DNA of 64,000 nt, from assembly GCA_002083615.1 (NCBI GenBank), contig MSXO01000067.1:1-64000 (forward strand). Reading direction: 5' to 3'. The translations under genes and the position numbers were made by a program. The notes beneath the pieces are model-generated. The model was not told the origin of the DNA. It did not search any database and saw nothing but the letters and a program-made list of their open reading frames with translations. Origin of the DNA: Proteobacteria bacterium ST_bin11 (GTDB lineage Bacteria > Pseudomonadota > Gammaproteobacteria > Methylococcales > Methylomonadaceae). Below, piece after piece: positions 9,138 to 19,201 of this stretch. Every line of letters begins with the position of its first letter. The stretch's first letter is position 1.

Positions 9138-9853
9138 GGCTTGCCTAACTCTACTTTCTCAGATTTAAGCAAATGCCGTCATGCCCGCGTGGATAGCCGA
9201 GGGGCACGAGAGCGGGCATTCACTAAGATGAATGGCAAGCTTTCACCCATCCATGGAGCTTGGCTTCGCTGCGCGCGCTATCGGGTCCGGCAATCCCTGC
9301 TGGAATGACGAGTACCCTTGAGAATCCTACAAATTAGAAGCAAACGCTTCCCCTGTCAGAGTTTGCCTTTGCTTTCAAAGCTGAACGATTCGATTCCGCT
9401 GGCGCGATTGGTTCGATAGCTTCGTGGGCAAAGAATGCTGCTCAGCGCTAAGGCCTGCATCTATGCGGTCGACCGAGAAGGTATCCAATAGGATACTGTT
9501 CGTGTTGCTGCCCTGTGGGTACTTAGCCTATCAAAGGACTTCATCGAAACATCCAATAGCCGTATTCCTAAAGTGAAAAATGCATCCAAACCTTGGGTAT
9601 TTTCGTACAGTTCTGTAGCATCGGAATTCGGCATAATTTTACTTTGCCGAATCCTCAAAGATACTCGCTCTTGTGCCGAGTGGGTATCCAGCCCGGCATG
9701 GCGGCATTGCTTAAATCTGGCAGAGTAAGAATGATCACACTGTCACGTGAGTTGCTGTTTCGTCGCGTTTGCTATTTAATGACCAACGGCCAAAGCAACC
9801 CGGGCGCTCGGCGTTCCTCAACTCATTTTTCCCAACTCAGAAGGAGGGACAAA
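9138..9853. other. Intergenic stretch with repeat remnants
   Basis: No convincing gene is seen here. Around 9178-9310 there is a GTCATGCCCGCG ... GCGGGCA ... CTGGAATGACG arrangement typical of dispersed bacterial repeats. At 9626-9652 there is a hairpin with 8-base arms ATTCGGCA / TGCCGAAT. An open frame continues upstream from the gene at 9854, but the strong ribosome site at 9842 marks the real start. Confidence 0.45.
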
Positions 9854-10555
9854 ATGTCAAACCCGCTTAGTAAGCTGATCAGTAAATTACTGACAGACCC
9901 AGTCGAACAGGTCGGCATTGCTCTGCCTTCCGCTGCCTTGGTGGCAGTTTTTTTTAATTATCGAGCGCAAATTCATCCTGCTTTGCAGCGTTTGCCAGAC
10001 CCTTTCGCCGCCAATACGCTTGGCGCAGTGATTTTTCTGGTAATGACGCTCGCGGTTTCGCTGATCATCAAGCGCTTGTCGCTGGACTTAGTCAATACTA
10101 CCTACGATCATCTTTATCGAGACCGCAAACGCCTGAAATTGGACAGTTGGTACCAACGCGCACAGAATTTGGCTTTATCCACCAACGACCCCTTGCTGAG
10201 TAGATATCATGAAGCCTTGGATAGACTTAGGGATAACGACAACCCAGTGGTGGCTAAGGTGGAAGCGTTGCAGATACAGTCTAAATTGGCGCGCAGTCTG
10301 ACTTTAATCTTAGCGATATTTTGCTTGGTATTATTTATCGAAAAGCTGGCGTTACTGGGGTTAGTCTGCGCGGGTGTCTCAGGCTTAATGCTAAGCTGTT
10401 TTTGCAAGGAACGTTGGGCGGCCTCTGAATTGGTTTATAAGGCGCTCTACGAAACCTATTACCGCCAGGAACGTCGACACCCTATATGGACTTCGCCGCT
10501 GATACGTATCAAACATCCGGCTCAGCAGTCACTCGAGATTGAGTCTGTCGATTAG
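9854..10555 (+). CDS. Small integral membrane protein, unknown function
   Basis: A 233-residue protein I do not recognise. Hydrophobic segments lie near residues 20-38 and 55-75, and two more near 155-190 (LTLILAIFCLVLFI and LALLGLVCAGVSGLMLSC), with a charged helical stretch (90-150) between the two pairs. AGGAGG at 9842 before ATG 9854 decides the start. It opens a same-strand run with a large membrane protein, a lipoprotein and a lytic transglycosylase, so an envelope role is likely, but this is inference. Confidence 0.65.
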   Translation: MSNPLSKLISKLLTDPVEQVGIALPSAALVAVFFNYRAQIHPALQRLPDPFAANTLGAVIFLVMTLAVSLIIKRLSLDLVNTTYDHLYRDRKRLKLDSWYQRAQNLALSTNDPLLSRYHEALDRLRDNDNPVVAKVEALQIQSKLARSLTLILAIFCLVLFIEKLALLGLVCAGVSGLMLSCFCKERWAASELVYKALYETYYRQERRHPIWTSPLIRIKHPAQQSLEIESVD

Positions 10556-10785
10556 CTTTACGCGGTTCCCCGACTGAAGATATGGGCCCGATACTGAATG
10601 GCATCAAGTAACAGACGCTAGTCATACACGATAAATGTCGGCCAAGCATCTTTCCGAAAATGCCCTTCCTGAGTCGCCGATAACGAATACTAGACCATTA
10701 AGATGACGCGGGTATATCATCCGCTCGCCAAGCCTAACCAGAGACCTCAATCGATCAGCGAGATCGTTTTTACAAAGGCGGATTT

Positions 10786-12132
10786 ATGCATAAACCGACA
10801 TATCCACTTAAAGCCCTAGGTTGCACCGGACTTAGCCTGCTCCCGTTTACTGTTGCGGGGCAAACTGCGGCGGTAAACGGCGAAGACAAATCCATCGCAC
10901 TCTCTATTCATTTCCTAATCACGCTGGGCATACTGGCGGTGGTCGTGCTCGCATTTTTACTTTATTTGCGGCATCTACAAAAAACCTTTCTGGACACCTG
11001 CACCCGCGAGAAACAACTGGCGTTGTTCTTCCAAAGCCCAGCCGGTCTGCCGGAGGGCACGATACGTGGTGTGATAGCGATGCTTATCGTCACCGCTTCG
11101 ATGTTGTTTTTAGCATTGCCCAACAACCAGTTCCCCGATGTACTAGGCGGCATCCTCGGCACTATCATCGGCTTTTATTTCGGTGCGCGCGGACAGAATC
11201 GCGATTCGGAGAGTGCCGCCTTGCAGCAAGCACACGAAGCCACTACTCAACGCGACGAAGCGGTCAGCCATCAACAGCAATCCAAAACCGGTTCGATGCT
11301 GGAAACCGTCAGCACTGGCATCGACATGGCGCGCACGGTGGCAGGTTTACTGCCTAAGGAAGTCGGTGGTAAATACATCGATCTGGCGAATAAAGTTGAA
11401 AAAGGGGTAAATGTCGCGAAAGGTCTGATGGGCGACGGCAAGATCGAAGATGCGCTACACGCCGTCACCGGCACGCAAACCGCACTGGATCAGGATGGCC
11501 CGTTGGCTGACATCCTCGGTAGCGCGGTAAAAACCTTCGGTGCCACGCTGGGCACCTTTATGCCGCCGGCGGCATTGATCGCTGCAGTAGTGGCCGGCAC
11601 CGTTAAGCTCACCGGGATTTACTATCAAAAATGGAAAGCCCGGATTTTGCACATGCCGTTTTCACCGGCAGCCGGTTTAATGCTAGAGCCAGTCGACGAC
11701 AACACTGGGTTCATGCTGCTGCGGCAAAGCCCCTTATTTCGCAGCGCGTTCCAGGCGCAAATGGAAAATCCCCAGTTTCTGAAAGATGCGGTCAACGATT
11801 TTATCGGCAATGCCGATTCGGCGGATTTATTTGAAAAATATGCCGAACTGGGCGGCTTTAAAACCCTGGAACAGTTCGAAGAAGGTCTGGACGAATTTTA
11901 TCGGGCCGCCGCCGACCGCGAATTGAAATCCCTAATCTTGGCCCGCGATCCCGCCATGTTTGGTAGCACCGGCGGTTACGAGTCGGTGCTGCAAGCCGTG
12001 GATAAATTGCACCAAAACCCGGACGCCTTGAAAGATCTGGATAGCTTGATCGTCGTAACCGAGAAACTACAAGCCGAGGACAAACCGGTCGCCAGCATGA
12101 TCAGCAAAATTCTGGAGGGCCAAGGGTCATGA
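10786..12132 (+). CDS. Membrane protein with helical soluble region, unknown function
   Basis: A 448-residue protein. The N-terminus resembles a signal peptide, followed by a strong transmembrane segment (LITLGILAVVVLAFLLYL, about 45-62) and a pair of hydrophobic segments after LPEGTIRGVIAMLIV that end in GTIIGFYFGARG. The rest is mainly soluble and helical, with one more hydrophobic patch (MPPAALIAAVVAGTV, near 260). The PEGTIR...GFYFGAR pattern looks like a conserved module, but I cannot name its family. The 3' end overlaps the next gene by four bases (ATGA), showing translational coupling with the lipoprotein. Confidence 0.7.
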   Translation: MHKPTYPLKALGCTGLSLLPFTVAGQTAAVNGEDKSIALSIHFLITLGILAVVVLAFLLYLRHLQKTFLDTCTREKQLALFFQSPAGLPEGTIRGVIAMLIVTASMLFLALPNNQFPDVLGGILGTIIGFYFGARGQNRDSESAALQQAHEATTQRDEAVSHQQQSKTGSMLETVSTGIDMARTVAGLLPKEVGGKYIDLANKVEKGVNVAKGLMGDGKIEDALHAVTGTQTALDQDGPLADILGSAVKTFGATLGTFMPPAALIAAVVAGTVKLTGIYYQKWKARILHMPFSPAAGLMLEPVDDNTGFMLLRQSPLFRSAFQAQMENPQFLKDAVNDFIGNADSADLFEKYAELGGFKTLEQFEEGLDEFYRAAADRELKSLILARDPAMFGSTGGYESVLQAVDKLHQNPDALKDLDSLIVVTEKLQAEDKPVASMISKILEGQGS

Positions 12133-12797
12133 AACTATCGCTGAAAATTGCCTTACCGTTGTTACTGGTGGGTCTGTCAGCCTCCGGTTGCGCCACCCGA
12201 CAATTAAAAAACTTTAAAGAAGCCGCCGCAGCCAACAACTGGCAGGAAATCGCCGCCGCGAAAGTGGATTGCAAAGCCGACGACGACGCCTGCAATCAGT
12301 TGCATTTATTAAAAGGCGACGCATGTTACCGACTGGCTAAACAGGACATCGACAGCCTAAATCACTATCAATGCGCAGCCGAACAACTTGAGCAAGGCAT
12401 CCATTTGACAACAGATTGGGCCAGCGCCGAAGCGGTAGTCGGCAAACGCGGCCAATATTTTGAAAATTGGTGCGAGTCGCTACGCTTCCTACGTAGCGAG
12501 CAGACCAGTACAGCAGCCGCCAAGCCCTATAACCAAAAGCTACTCGGCTGCGCGCGCGAGTTTCTGCAAGCGCCGGCCGATCTCAAACCTGCCGCTACCT
12601 TTTTTCTGCATAACGCCGAACTGGCCGCGATCCGTTTTCAAATCAATGATACCGGCAGTTGCCAAGCACTGAAGCAATTGCAGCAAAATGAAACGCAAGC
12701 CAGTGCGCAAGCCGCGCAAAGCCGCTATGCCGACCATCATCGGCGCTTGTTGAACGACATTGCAGGGATCAAAGCCTCGATTCCCGGTTGCCCATAA
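12129..12797 (+). CDS. Cysteine-rich lipoprotein, unknown function
   Basis: A 222-residue protein with a lipoprotein signal ending LSASGC (lipidation cysteine at 21). The mature part is helical and rich in alanine and glutamine, with several paired cysteines (DCKADDDACNQ, GDACYR, NHYQCAAEQ, ENWCESL, LLGCAREF) that suggest a disulfide-held helical repeat of the TPR or Sel1 sort. Its start overlaps the stop of the membrane protein gene by four bases, and a lytic transglycosylase gene follows after 24 bases. The three are therefore very likely one operon acting at the cell envelope. Confidence 0.7.
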   Translation: MKLSLKIALPLLLVGLSASGCATRQLKNFKEAAAANNWQEIAAAKVDCKADDDACNQLHLLKGDACYRLAKQDIDSLNHYQCAAEQLEQGIHLTTDWASAEAVVGKRGQYFENWCESLRFLRSEQTSTAAAKPYNQKLLGCAREFLQAPADLKPAATFFLHNAELAAIRFQINDTGSCQALKQLQQNETQASAQAAQSRYADHHRRLLNDIAGIKASIPGCP

Positions 12798-12821
12798 ACC
12801 TTTAGCAGATAGGAGCTAGTC

Positions 12822-13760
12822 ATGGCCTTTAGTCGCCCGCTTAAATTTCAACTTCCTATGCTGCGCGGTCGTGATGTACTGGAAGTGCAAACCCGCTTAA
12901 AAGCCCTGCAGATTAACGGTGTGGGTCAACCTGACGGACTATTCGGCTCCAAAACCTCGGCAGCGGTGGTGGCGTTTCAAAGCAGTCATGGCTTAGAAAA
13001 CGACGGTATCGTCGGCCCCTTAACTTGGAGCAGTTTGTTCCAAGACGACAGCTTTCCAAAATCTCAACGCCCCGCTGCCAACGACGCCGGCAACCGATTT
13101 ATCGGTGTCGATTTGCTCGATGAGTTAAAAACCAGGCATGCCTATCAAGACAGCGTGTCCTGGCAATTAACCGCACACGGTTTGCTGGTAGGTAACGATA
13201 CTGCACCCATCGGCACCGGCGGCGAGCCGAAAACAGTCGCTAAAGTCTGGAATCAATACAGCAGCCCCTTAACGCATTGGTCCACGGAGCTGAAAGTGCC
13301 GGTCGAACTGATCATCGCCACCATCTGCACCGAGTCGTCCGGCAATCAAAACGCGGTGCGCGAAGAACCCGGCTTTATCGACGAAGTGCGCACCCCGCAT
13401 AGAATCTCGCCGGGCTTAATGCAGACGTTAATTTCCACCGCCCGCGGCGCTTTAAATAATAACGACATCGACAAAGCCTGGCTGTTGATCCCCAGCAATT
13501 CCATCCAGGCCGGCACCGCTTACATCGCCGGTCAATGGAAACAAACTCATTTTGATCCGCCGAAGGTGGCGTGCGCTTACAACGCGGGCGGCGTCTATCG
13601 CAATAACTCGGCCCGTAATCGTTGGAAAATGCGTCAATATCCGATTGGCACTGCCGAGCACGCCGACCGCTTTACCAAATGGTTTAACGATTGTTTCGTG
13701 TTTTTCGAGAAAAACGGCGGCGCGCCAGCGTGCAGTTTCTTTAACGCGCTACGTCAATAA
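12822..13760 (+). CDS. Peptidoglycan-binding lytic transglycosylase
   Basis: A 312-residue protein with an N-terminal PG_binding_1 domain (about 12-75: RGRDVLEVQTRLKALQ, QPDGLFGSKTSAAVVAFQ, DGIVGPLTW) and a C-terminal SLT-like domain with catalytic E171 in ICTESSGNQ, then SPGLMQTLISTARGAL and AGTAYIAGQW and a YNAGGVYRN motif. It should bind and cleave peptidoglycan glycan strands. No Sec signal is seen, so it may be delivered by a dedicated route, as phage or secretion-system muramidases are. It ends the cassette with the upstream membrane protein and lipoprotein. Confidence 0.88.
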   Translation: MAFSRPLKFQLPMLRGRDVLEVQTRLKALQINGVGQPDGLFGSKTSAAVVAFQSSHGLENDGIVGPLTWSSLFQDDSFPKSQRPAANDAGNRFIGVDLLDELKTRHAYQDSVSWQLTAHGLLVGNDTAPIGTGGEPKTVAKVWNQYSSPLTHWSTELKVPVELIIATICTESSGNQNAVREEPGFIDEVRTPHRISPGLMQTLISTARGALNNNDIDKAWLLIPSNSIQAGTAYIAGQWKQTHFDPPKVACAYNAGGVYRNNSARNRWKMRQYPIGTAEHADRFTKWFNDCFVFFEKNGGAPACSFFNALRQ

Positions 13761-14023
13761 GCAAAGCAAACGTTCTCGCCAGATAATTGTGGACATCACA
13801 AGCGCGGATCGAGTCGCATCGACCCAGCAAGCGGGTTGGGGGCTATTCAACCCTCAGCCCCATACCTGTCAATTTTCGAACGCCCTTCCCTGCACAATTT
13901 GACAATTGCCAGCACTAAGGAATCTTTTCCGCGTAAAGGAATCGATTGGATTAGGTTATTGCCGACTAGCTAACTTCCGTGGCATAAGGTCGGCTGACCA
14001 TCCTGTCAAACTTGAGGCCCAAC

Positions 14024-17000
14024 ATGCTGCAAAAACGCTTGATTCTTCTGCTGTTGCTGTTGATCCTATTGCCGACCTTATCGGTTGGTTATTTGGCCTA
14101 TCGCTTTGCCATAGACAATATCCGCGCAGATCGGCTGAAGACCGTCAGTCGCGTGGCGGAAACTCGGCACGAACAACTCAAGTTGGTATTGCAACGTGCT
14201 GATAGTCGAGCCCACGCCTTCCTCGCCGAAGTATTGATCAAATGTGTCGCCGCAGACCGCTTGAATCGCGACTGCGCTGCTGGTTTTTTAAACGATTACA
14301 TACATACCGAAGGCGCCATTGGCGCGGCGTTCTTCCGGCGCGACGCCGCTAGCGACATGGTCAGTGTCGGAGAGCGGCCCATGGTTCTCGGCGATCTAAC
14401 CGACTTTCAACCCGGACAACTCGCCCACTTCAGCAAACTGCCGCAGACCGCAGAGCGGCTGTATTTTGTGCTTATCAACGATGCAGATTTGCCCTGGCAA
14501 TTGTCGGTGAGCTATCCGGTCAGCGTGATTCAAGGCATTTTCGCAGCCCCCCCGGACTTGGGCCAATCCGGCGAATCTTTTCTGGCGGATAACGCTGGCT
14601 TCTTTGTTACCAGCCCACGCTATCCCAGTACACAAGGTATTAGTCGCCCGATATCGGCGCAACCGATGAGAACCTGCTTAGTCGGAAAAAACGGCGAAAT
14701 GCTGGATAAAGACTACCGAGGACAACCGGTTATCCATGGCTTTCGCTATATTCCGGAAACCGGCGGCGGCTGCATCATGGCGCATATCGAACAAGCCGAG
14801 GCCTTGGCCCCGATTCAAACGCTGGAAAAGCAAATGCTGATTACGGTTATGCTCTTTGTCGGCTTGACGATTATCGTAGCTAACGCCTTAGCCAGACGCA
14901 TTGTAAGACCGATCTCCCGCCTACGGAGCACCGTCAGACATATTCGCGACGGCGATTTATCAGTCCGCGCGGACGTCAGTGGTCTTGATGAGCTCGGCGA
15001 GTTAGCCAGTTCGTTTAATCACATGACCGATGCGCTGGCAGACGCCCGGCACAATCTCGAAGCCAAAATCGCCGAGCGCACCCAAGCCCTGCGGACCAGT
15101 GAGGAACGCTATATGCTGGCCGAACGGGCGGTTAACGACGGCATCTGGGATTGGAACATCCTTACTCACGAATATTATCTGTCGCCGCGGTGGAACAAGA
15201 TTTTAGGGTATGCCGACGGCGAGTTGCCCAATGTGGAATCGATTTTCTTCGAATTGATTCATCCGGATGACAAAGAGCGCGCCAGCGAGGTGTTTCGCAA
15301 CCATCTAGAACATAATGAGCGCTATACCACCGAATTGCGCTTGCGGCACAAGGACGGCAGCTACCGTTGGGTGCTGGATCGCGGCGAAGCCTTGCGCGAT
15401 GCCGACGGCCTTGCGGTGCGGATGGTCGGTTCCATCACCGACATCACCGAACGCAAAGCGGCGGAAGCCGAGTTACTCAAATACCGCGAGCATCTGGAAG
15501 AACTGGTAGCCATGGCCACTACCGAAGTGAAAGCCATCGTGCAAACTGCGGTAAATGGCGTGATTTCTATCGACAGCAGCGGTCTGATTCGGATGTTCAA
15601 TCCGGCCGCGGAGCGCTTGTTCGGTTGGAGCAGTGCCGAAATTGTCGGTAAAAACGTTTCGCTATTGATGCCGGAGCCGGACGCGTCCGCACACGACAGC
15701 TACATTCAGCATTTCTTAGCCACCAATCAAGCCAAAATTCTCGGTATCGAGCGAGAAGTCATCGCCCAACGCAAAGATGGCAGCCGTTTTCCAGCCAATC
15801 TAGCGGTCGGCCATGGCATCATTTCAGACGGTCGGCATATGTTTGTCGGCTTTATATCCGACATCAGCCTGCAAAAACAAGCCGAACAGGAACTCAGGCT
15901 AGCCAAAGAGGCCGCAGAGGCCGCCGCCAAAGCCAAAGCCAACTTCTTGGCGAATATGAGCCACGAAATTCGCACGCCGATGAACACTGTGATCGGCTTT
16001 GCCGAAGTGGCCTTGCAAGACCCAAGCTTAGCCGGCGATACCCGCAGCCACATAAAAACCATCCTCAGTTCCGGCCGGCATCTGCTCAGTGTAATTAACG
16101 ATATTCTGGATTTTTCCAAGATCGAAGCCGGCAAAGTAGAACTGGAATCGGTGTGCTTCAATCTGCCGTTTGCGGTGCAAGAGGCCCTGCAAATCATGGG
16201 TTTGCGCGCCGCCGAAAAAGGCCTACGGATCGATTTGGTAATAGAAGCCGGCTTGCCCAGCCATTTTGTCGGCGACCCGAACTGCTTGCGGCAAGTGATT
16301 TTGAATTTGGTCGGCAACTCGGTGAAGTTTACCGATACCGGCAGCATAGGTGTGAGCATCTCACGCGCGGAAGGGGTCGAAATGCTGCATTTTGCCATCA
16401 GCGACACGGGCATAGGCATGACTCCGGAGCAAACCGAACGCATCTTCGAATCATTCTCGCAAGCCGACTCCACTACCAGCCGTCGCTTCGGCGGCACCGG
16501 CCTAGGTACCACCATCAGCAAGCAAATTGTCGAGATGATGGGCGGCGAAATCTGGGTGGAAAGCCAGGAAGGTGTCGGCTCGGTATTTCATTTCACGGTG
16601 CGCATGCCGGAATCGGCTAGCGCAGAAAATTGCCTTTACGATATCAGTTCCGTCGCTACCGTGGCTTATGTGTCCCCGCGCCGCTTCAAGGTATTGCTGG
16701 CCGAGGACTTGGAGGCTAACGCCAACTTAGCGCGCTTGCGCCTGGAACAACAAGGCCATCGGGTGAGTTGGGTCAAGAACGGCCAAGAAGCCGTGGACGC
16801 CTATCGAGGTGGCGGTTACGACCTAATATTGATGGACCTACAGATGCCGGTGCTGGACGGGATCGCCGCGACCCGACAGATTCGCGAGCTGGAAAAATCC
16901 AGCGGTAGCCGCATCCCGATTTTAGCCCTGACCGCCAGTGTGTTCAGTCACGAACGGCGCGATTCCTTGGAAGCCGGCATAGACACCATTGTCGGCAAGC

Positions 17001-17722
17001 CTATTGATGTCGATGATTTGTTAACCCAGATGGAACGATTGGTTCCGCAAGGGTGTGGCATTGCCAATATTGGCCTGACCATTGCCGAACCGCCCAAGGT
17101 TGCCGTGGACTTTACGCCATTGGCCGGCATCGCAGATTACGATAAAGGCTTGGCCACTTGGCAAGATCCGCTGATTTATGCCGATGCCTTATTAAATTTT
17201 AGCGAGCAACATGGCGCTGACGGCACAAAATTGCTCAGCATTCTGCACAGCGACCCAGAGAATCAGGCAGCGGCCACCCGCATTGCACATGCCTTGAAGG
17301 GGGTAGCCGGCAATTTGTCCCTATCGAGCATCGCCAATCTCGCGAATGACGTAGAGGTGCAATTCAACACTGCCGATCCGGGACAGATTCGGCAAGCGAT
17401 CGAGGCCTTGGACGCTGCACTAAAGACGGCTGCTCAAGCTATACAACAGCTCAAACTACCCACTAATTCGGAAACAGTTACTGCAGTTGCCTTCGATGCC
17501 GAGCAGGTTGGGGATCTCTTGCAGCAATTGAACATCGCCCTGGATGCATTAAATCCAGACCATGTTCAACCGATTTTAAAACAGCTCAGTGCCTTCCTCG
17601 ACGAAACCGAGTTGAAAGCGATTCGGTTCGAAGTGGACAGTTTCGATTTCGACGCCGCGAAGACCCAAGTTAAACGCTTGGCGGATAAGTTGGCGATCAC
17701 GCTTAAGGGAGTTGCCCAATGA
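14024..17722 (+). CDS. Multisensor hybrid histidine kinase with receiver and HPt domains
   Basis: A 1232-residue phosphorelay kinase. In order: a transmembrane helix (about 5-25), a periplasmic sensor region (25-270), a second helix (LITVMLFVGLTIIVANALA), HAMP, two PAS domains (about 365-490 and 505-625), HisKA with H647 (NMSHEIRTPMN), HATPase (NLVGNSVKF, DTGIGM, GTGLGTTI), a receiver with D938 (LILMDLQMP) and an HPt domain with H1089 (IAHALKGVAGN). All phosphotransfer residues are present. ATG 14024, with GAGG before it, is preferred over a TTG 12 bases upstream. It overlaps the HD-GYP regulator gene by four bases, so that protein is its likely output. Confidence 0.93.
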   Translation: MLQKRLILLLLLLILLPTLSVGYLAYRFAIDNIRADRLKTVSRVAETRHEQLKLVLQRADSRAHAFLAEVLIKCVAADRLNRDCAAGFLNDYIHTEGAIGAAFFRRDAASDMVSVGERPMVLGDLTDFQPGQLAHFSKLPQTAERLYFVLINDADLPWQLSVSYPVSVIQGIFAAPPDLGQSGESFLADNAGFFVTSPRYPSTQGISRPISAQPMRTCLVGKNGEMLDKDYRGQPVIHGFRYIPETGGGCIMAHIEQAEALAPIQTLEKQMLITVMLFVGLTIIVANALARRIVRPISRLRSTVRHIRDGDLSVRADVSGLDELGELASSFNHMTDALADARHNLEAKIAERTQALRTSEERYMLAERAVNDGIWDWNILTHEYYLSPRWNKILGYADGELPNVESIFFELIHPDDKERASEVFRNHLEHNERYTTELRLRHKDGSYRWVLDRGEALRDADGLAVRMVGSITDITERKAAEAELLKYREHLEELVAMATTEVKAIVQTAVNGVISIDSSGLIRMFNPAAERLFGWSSAEIVGKNVSLLMPEPDASAHDSYIQHFLATNQAKILGIEREVIAQRKDGSRFPANLAVGHGIISDGRHMFVGFISDISLQKQAEQELRLAKEAAEAAAKAKANFLANMSHEIRTPMNTVIGFAEVALQDPSLAGDTRSHIKTILSSGRHLLSVINDILDFSKIEAGKVELESVCFNLPFAVQEALQIMGLRAAEKGLRIDLVIEAGLPSHFVGDPNCLRQVILNLVGNSVKFTDTGSIGVSISRAEGVEMLHFAISDTGIGMTPEQTERIFESFSQADSTTSRRFGGTGLGTTISKQIVEMMGGEIWVESQEGVGSVFHFTVRMPESASAENCLYDISSVATVAYVSPRRFKVLLAEDLEANANLARLRLEQQGHRVSWVKNGQEAVDAYRGGGYDLILMDLQMPVLDGIAATRQIRELEKSSGSRIPILALTASVFSHERRDSLEAGIDTIVGKPIDVDDLLTQMERLVPQGCGIANIGLTIAEPPKVAVDFTPLAGIADYDKGLATWQDPLIYADALLNFSEQHGADGTKLLSILHSDPENQAAATRIAHALKGVAGNLSLSSIANLANDVEVQFNTADPGQIRQAIEALDAALKTAAQAIQQLKLPTNSETVTAVAFDAEQVGDLLQQLNIALDALNPDHVQPILKQLSAFLDETELKAIRFEVDSFDFDAAKTQVKRLADKLAITLKGVAQ

Positions 17723-18699
17723 AAGACCACTACAAAGTGCTGTTGGTAGATGACGAACCCAATAACTTAAAGGTACTCCAGCAGATACTCAAAGATCACT
17801 TTCAACTGTTGTTTGCCATCAACGGGGAAAAGGCCTTGGCCGCCGCCCGCGAGCATCAACCCGACATTATCCTGCTGGACATCATGATGCCGAATATGGA
17901 TGGTTATGAGGTCTGTGTGCAGCTAAAAGCCGACCCGCTTACCGCGAAAATCCCGGTCATTTTCGTTACCGCGATGGGGGAAAAGGAAAACGAGGCACGC
18001 GGTTTCGATGTCGGCGCGGTCGATTACATCCAAAAACCGGTCTCCGGCCCCATCGTGCTGCGCCGAGTGCAAACCCACCTATCGTTGGTGCGAGCAGATG
18101 AGTTGGATCAACTAGCCCGCGCCGCTATCCAAATGCTGGGCGCCGCCGGTCACTATAACGACCCATATACTGGCGATCACATCTGGCGCATGGCCGCTTA
18201 CGCTGCCGCACTCGCCCGCGCCGCCGGATGGTCGCGTGCTCAGGTTGAGATGATTGAATTGGCGGCCCCCACTCACGACACCGGCAAGATCGGCATTCCG
18301 CATGGCATTCTAAAAGCGGCGCGGGCGCTGAACGAAGAAGAGTGGCCTATCATGCAATCGCACGCGCAAATTGGTTATGACATCCTGAACAAAAGCGACA
18401 ATCCGGTGTTTAAGATGGCTGCGGAGATCGCCCGCCATCATCACGAAAAGTGGGATGGCAGCGGCTACCCGCTAGGTTTGGCCGGCGAAGCGATTCCAGA
18501 GTCAGCGAGAATCGTGGCGATTGCCGATATATTTGACGCACTGACAACCAAACGCCCGTATAAGGAAGCCTGGCCGCTGGATGAGACATTAAAATCGATG
18601 CAAAGCATAGCAGGCAGCCATCTTGACCCCCGTTTGGTGGCCTTGCTTATAGAAATAATGCCGGAAATTCTGCGTCTGCAGGCCGCCTGGAACCATTAA
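17719..18699 (+). CDS. Response regulator with HD-GYP cyclic-di-GMP phosphodiesterase domain
   Basis: A 326-residue protein with a receiver (1-120, phospho-acceptor D54 in LLDIMMPNMDG) joined to an HD-GYP domain. The HD pair H186/D187 (THDTGKIGIP), the HHHEKWDGSGYP segment with GYP at 249-251 and the late ADIFDALTTKRPYK motif are intact, so cyclic-di-GMP hydrolysis is expected. It is translationally coupled (ATGA overlap) to the hybrid kinase upstream. The pair likely links an envelope or cytoplasmic stimulus to cyclic-di-GMP level; the stimulus is not known. Confidence 0.93.
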   Translation: MKDHYKVLLVDDEPNNLKVLQQILKDHFQLLFAINGEKALAAAREHQPDIILLDIMMPNMDGYEVCVQLKADPLTAKIPVIFVTAMGEKENEARGFDVGAVDYIQKPVSGPIVLRRVQTHLSLVRADELDQLARAAIQMLGAAGHYNDPYTGDHIWRMAAYAAALARAAGWSRAQVEMIELAAPTHDTGKIGIPHGILKAARALNEEEWPIMQSHAQIGYDILNKSDNPVFKMAAEIARHHHEKWDGSGYPLGLAGEAIPESARIVAIADIFDALTTKRPYKEAWPLDETLKSMQSIAGSHLDPRLVALLIEIMPEILRLQAAWNH

Positions 18700-18918
18700 G
18701 CAGACCGGGAGTTACTAAATGTCGTGCCGGTGACGAATTTCCGAAACCCTTCCATTCGCCAATCGGCTTTCCTGCAGCTAACGTCTATAAGCCACTGCAC
18801 GCCCGAGCCTCAGTCCATAAGGACTAGCGGCCAACTGAAGATAAATCCATTTTTATTTAAGAGTGTTGGCATTTTTCATGCTGCGTAAACGTTGTCATTA
18901 AACCAGCAGGGGCGTGTC

Positions 18919-19095
18919 ATGAAAAACTACGAAAAAATACAAATCGGCGATGTCATTCACAGCAATTGGTATGGCGACGGCACCGTGGCCGATCTGAATC
19001 AAACCGGGCTAGGCAAAATCAAGTTCGGCAGATTCTTTGTGATGTTCAGAGAGTTTGAAGTTTTTTATGCTAGCGGCTGGATGTTGTCGATATAA
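18919..19095 (+). CDS. Small conserved-looking protein, unknown function
   Basis: A 58-residue protein beginning MKNYEKIQIGDVIHSNWYGDG and ending in an aromatic-rich tail. The pattern of short strands and glycines suggests a small SH3-like beta barrel, but this is only a guess. AGGGGCG at 18908 sets ATG 18919 over an in-frame upstream ATG. A weak hairpin with 8-base arms lies downstream at 19202-19239. Confidence 0.5.
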   Translation: MKNYEKIQIGDVIHSNWYGDGTVADLNQTGLGKIKFGRFFVMFREFEVFYASGWMLSI

Positions 19096-19201
19096 GCTCA
19101 ACCTAACCTTGCTAATGCCAATACTCGAACGCATGAGGCCAAGTCCACAGGTCAGCAGTGGAATTTGTCACAGCCAGTCTTTCCCACTCCCGATAAATTG
19201 T

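Noticed and set aside
9461..9658. Minus-strand small gene
   Set aside because: The frame covers an intergenic hairpin and repeat-like sequence, lacks a ribosome site and has no protein-like pattern.
9854..13760. Prophage lysis or tail module
   Set aside because: The transglycosylase fits, but no capsid, tail, integrase or holin-endolysin pair is seen nearby.
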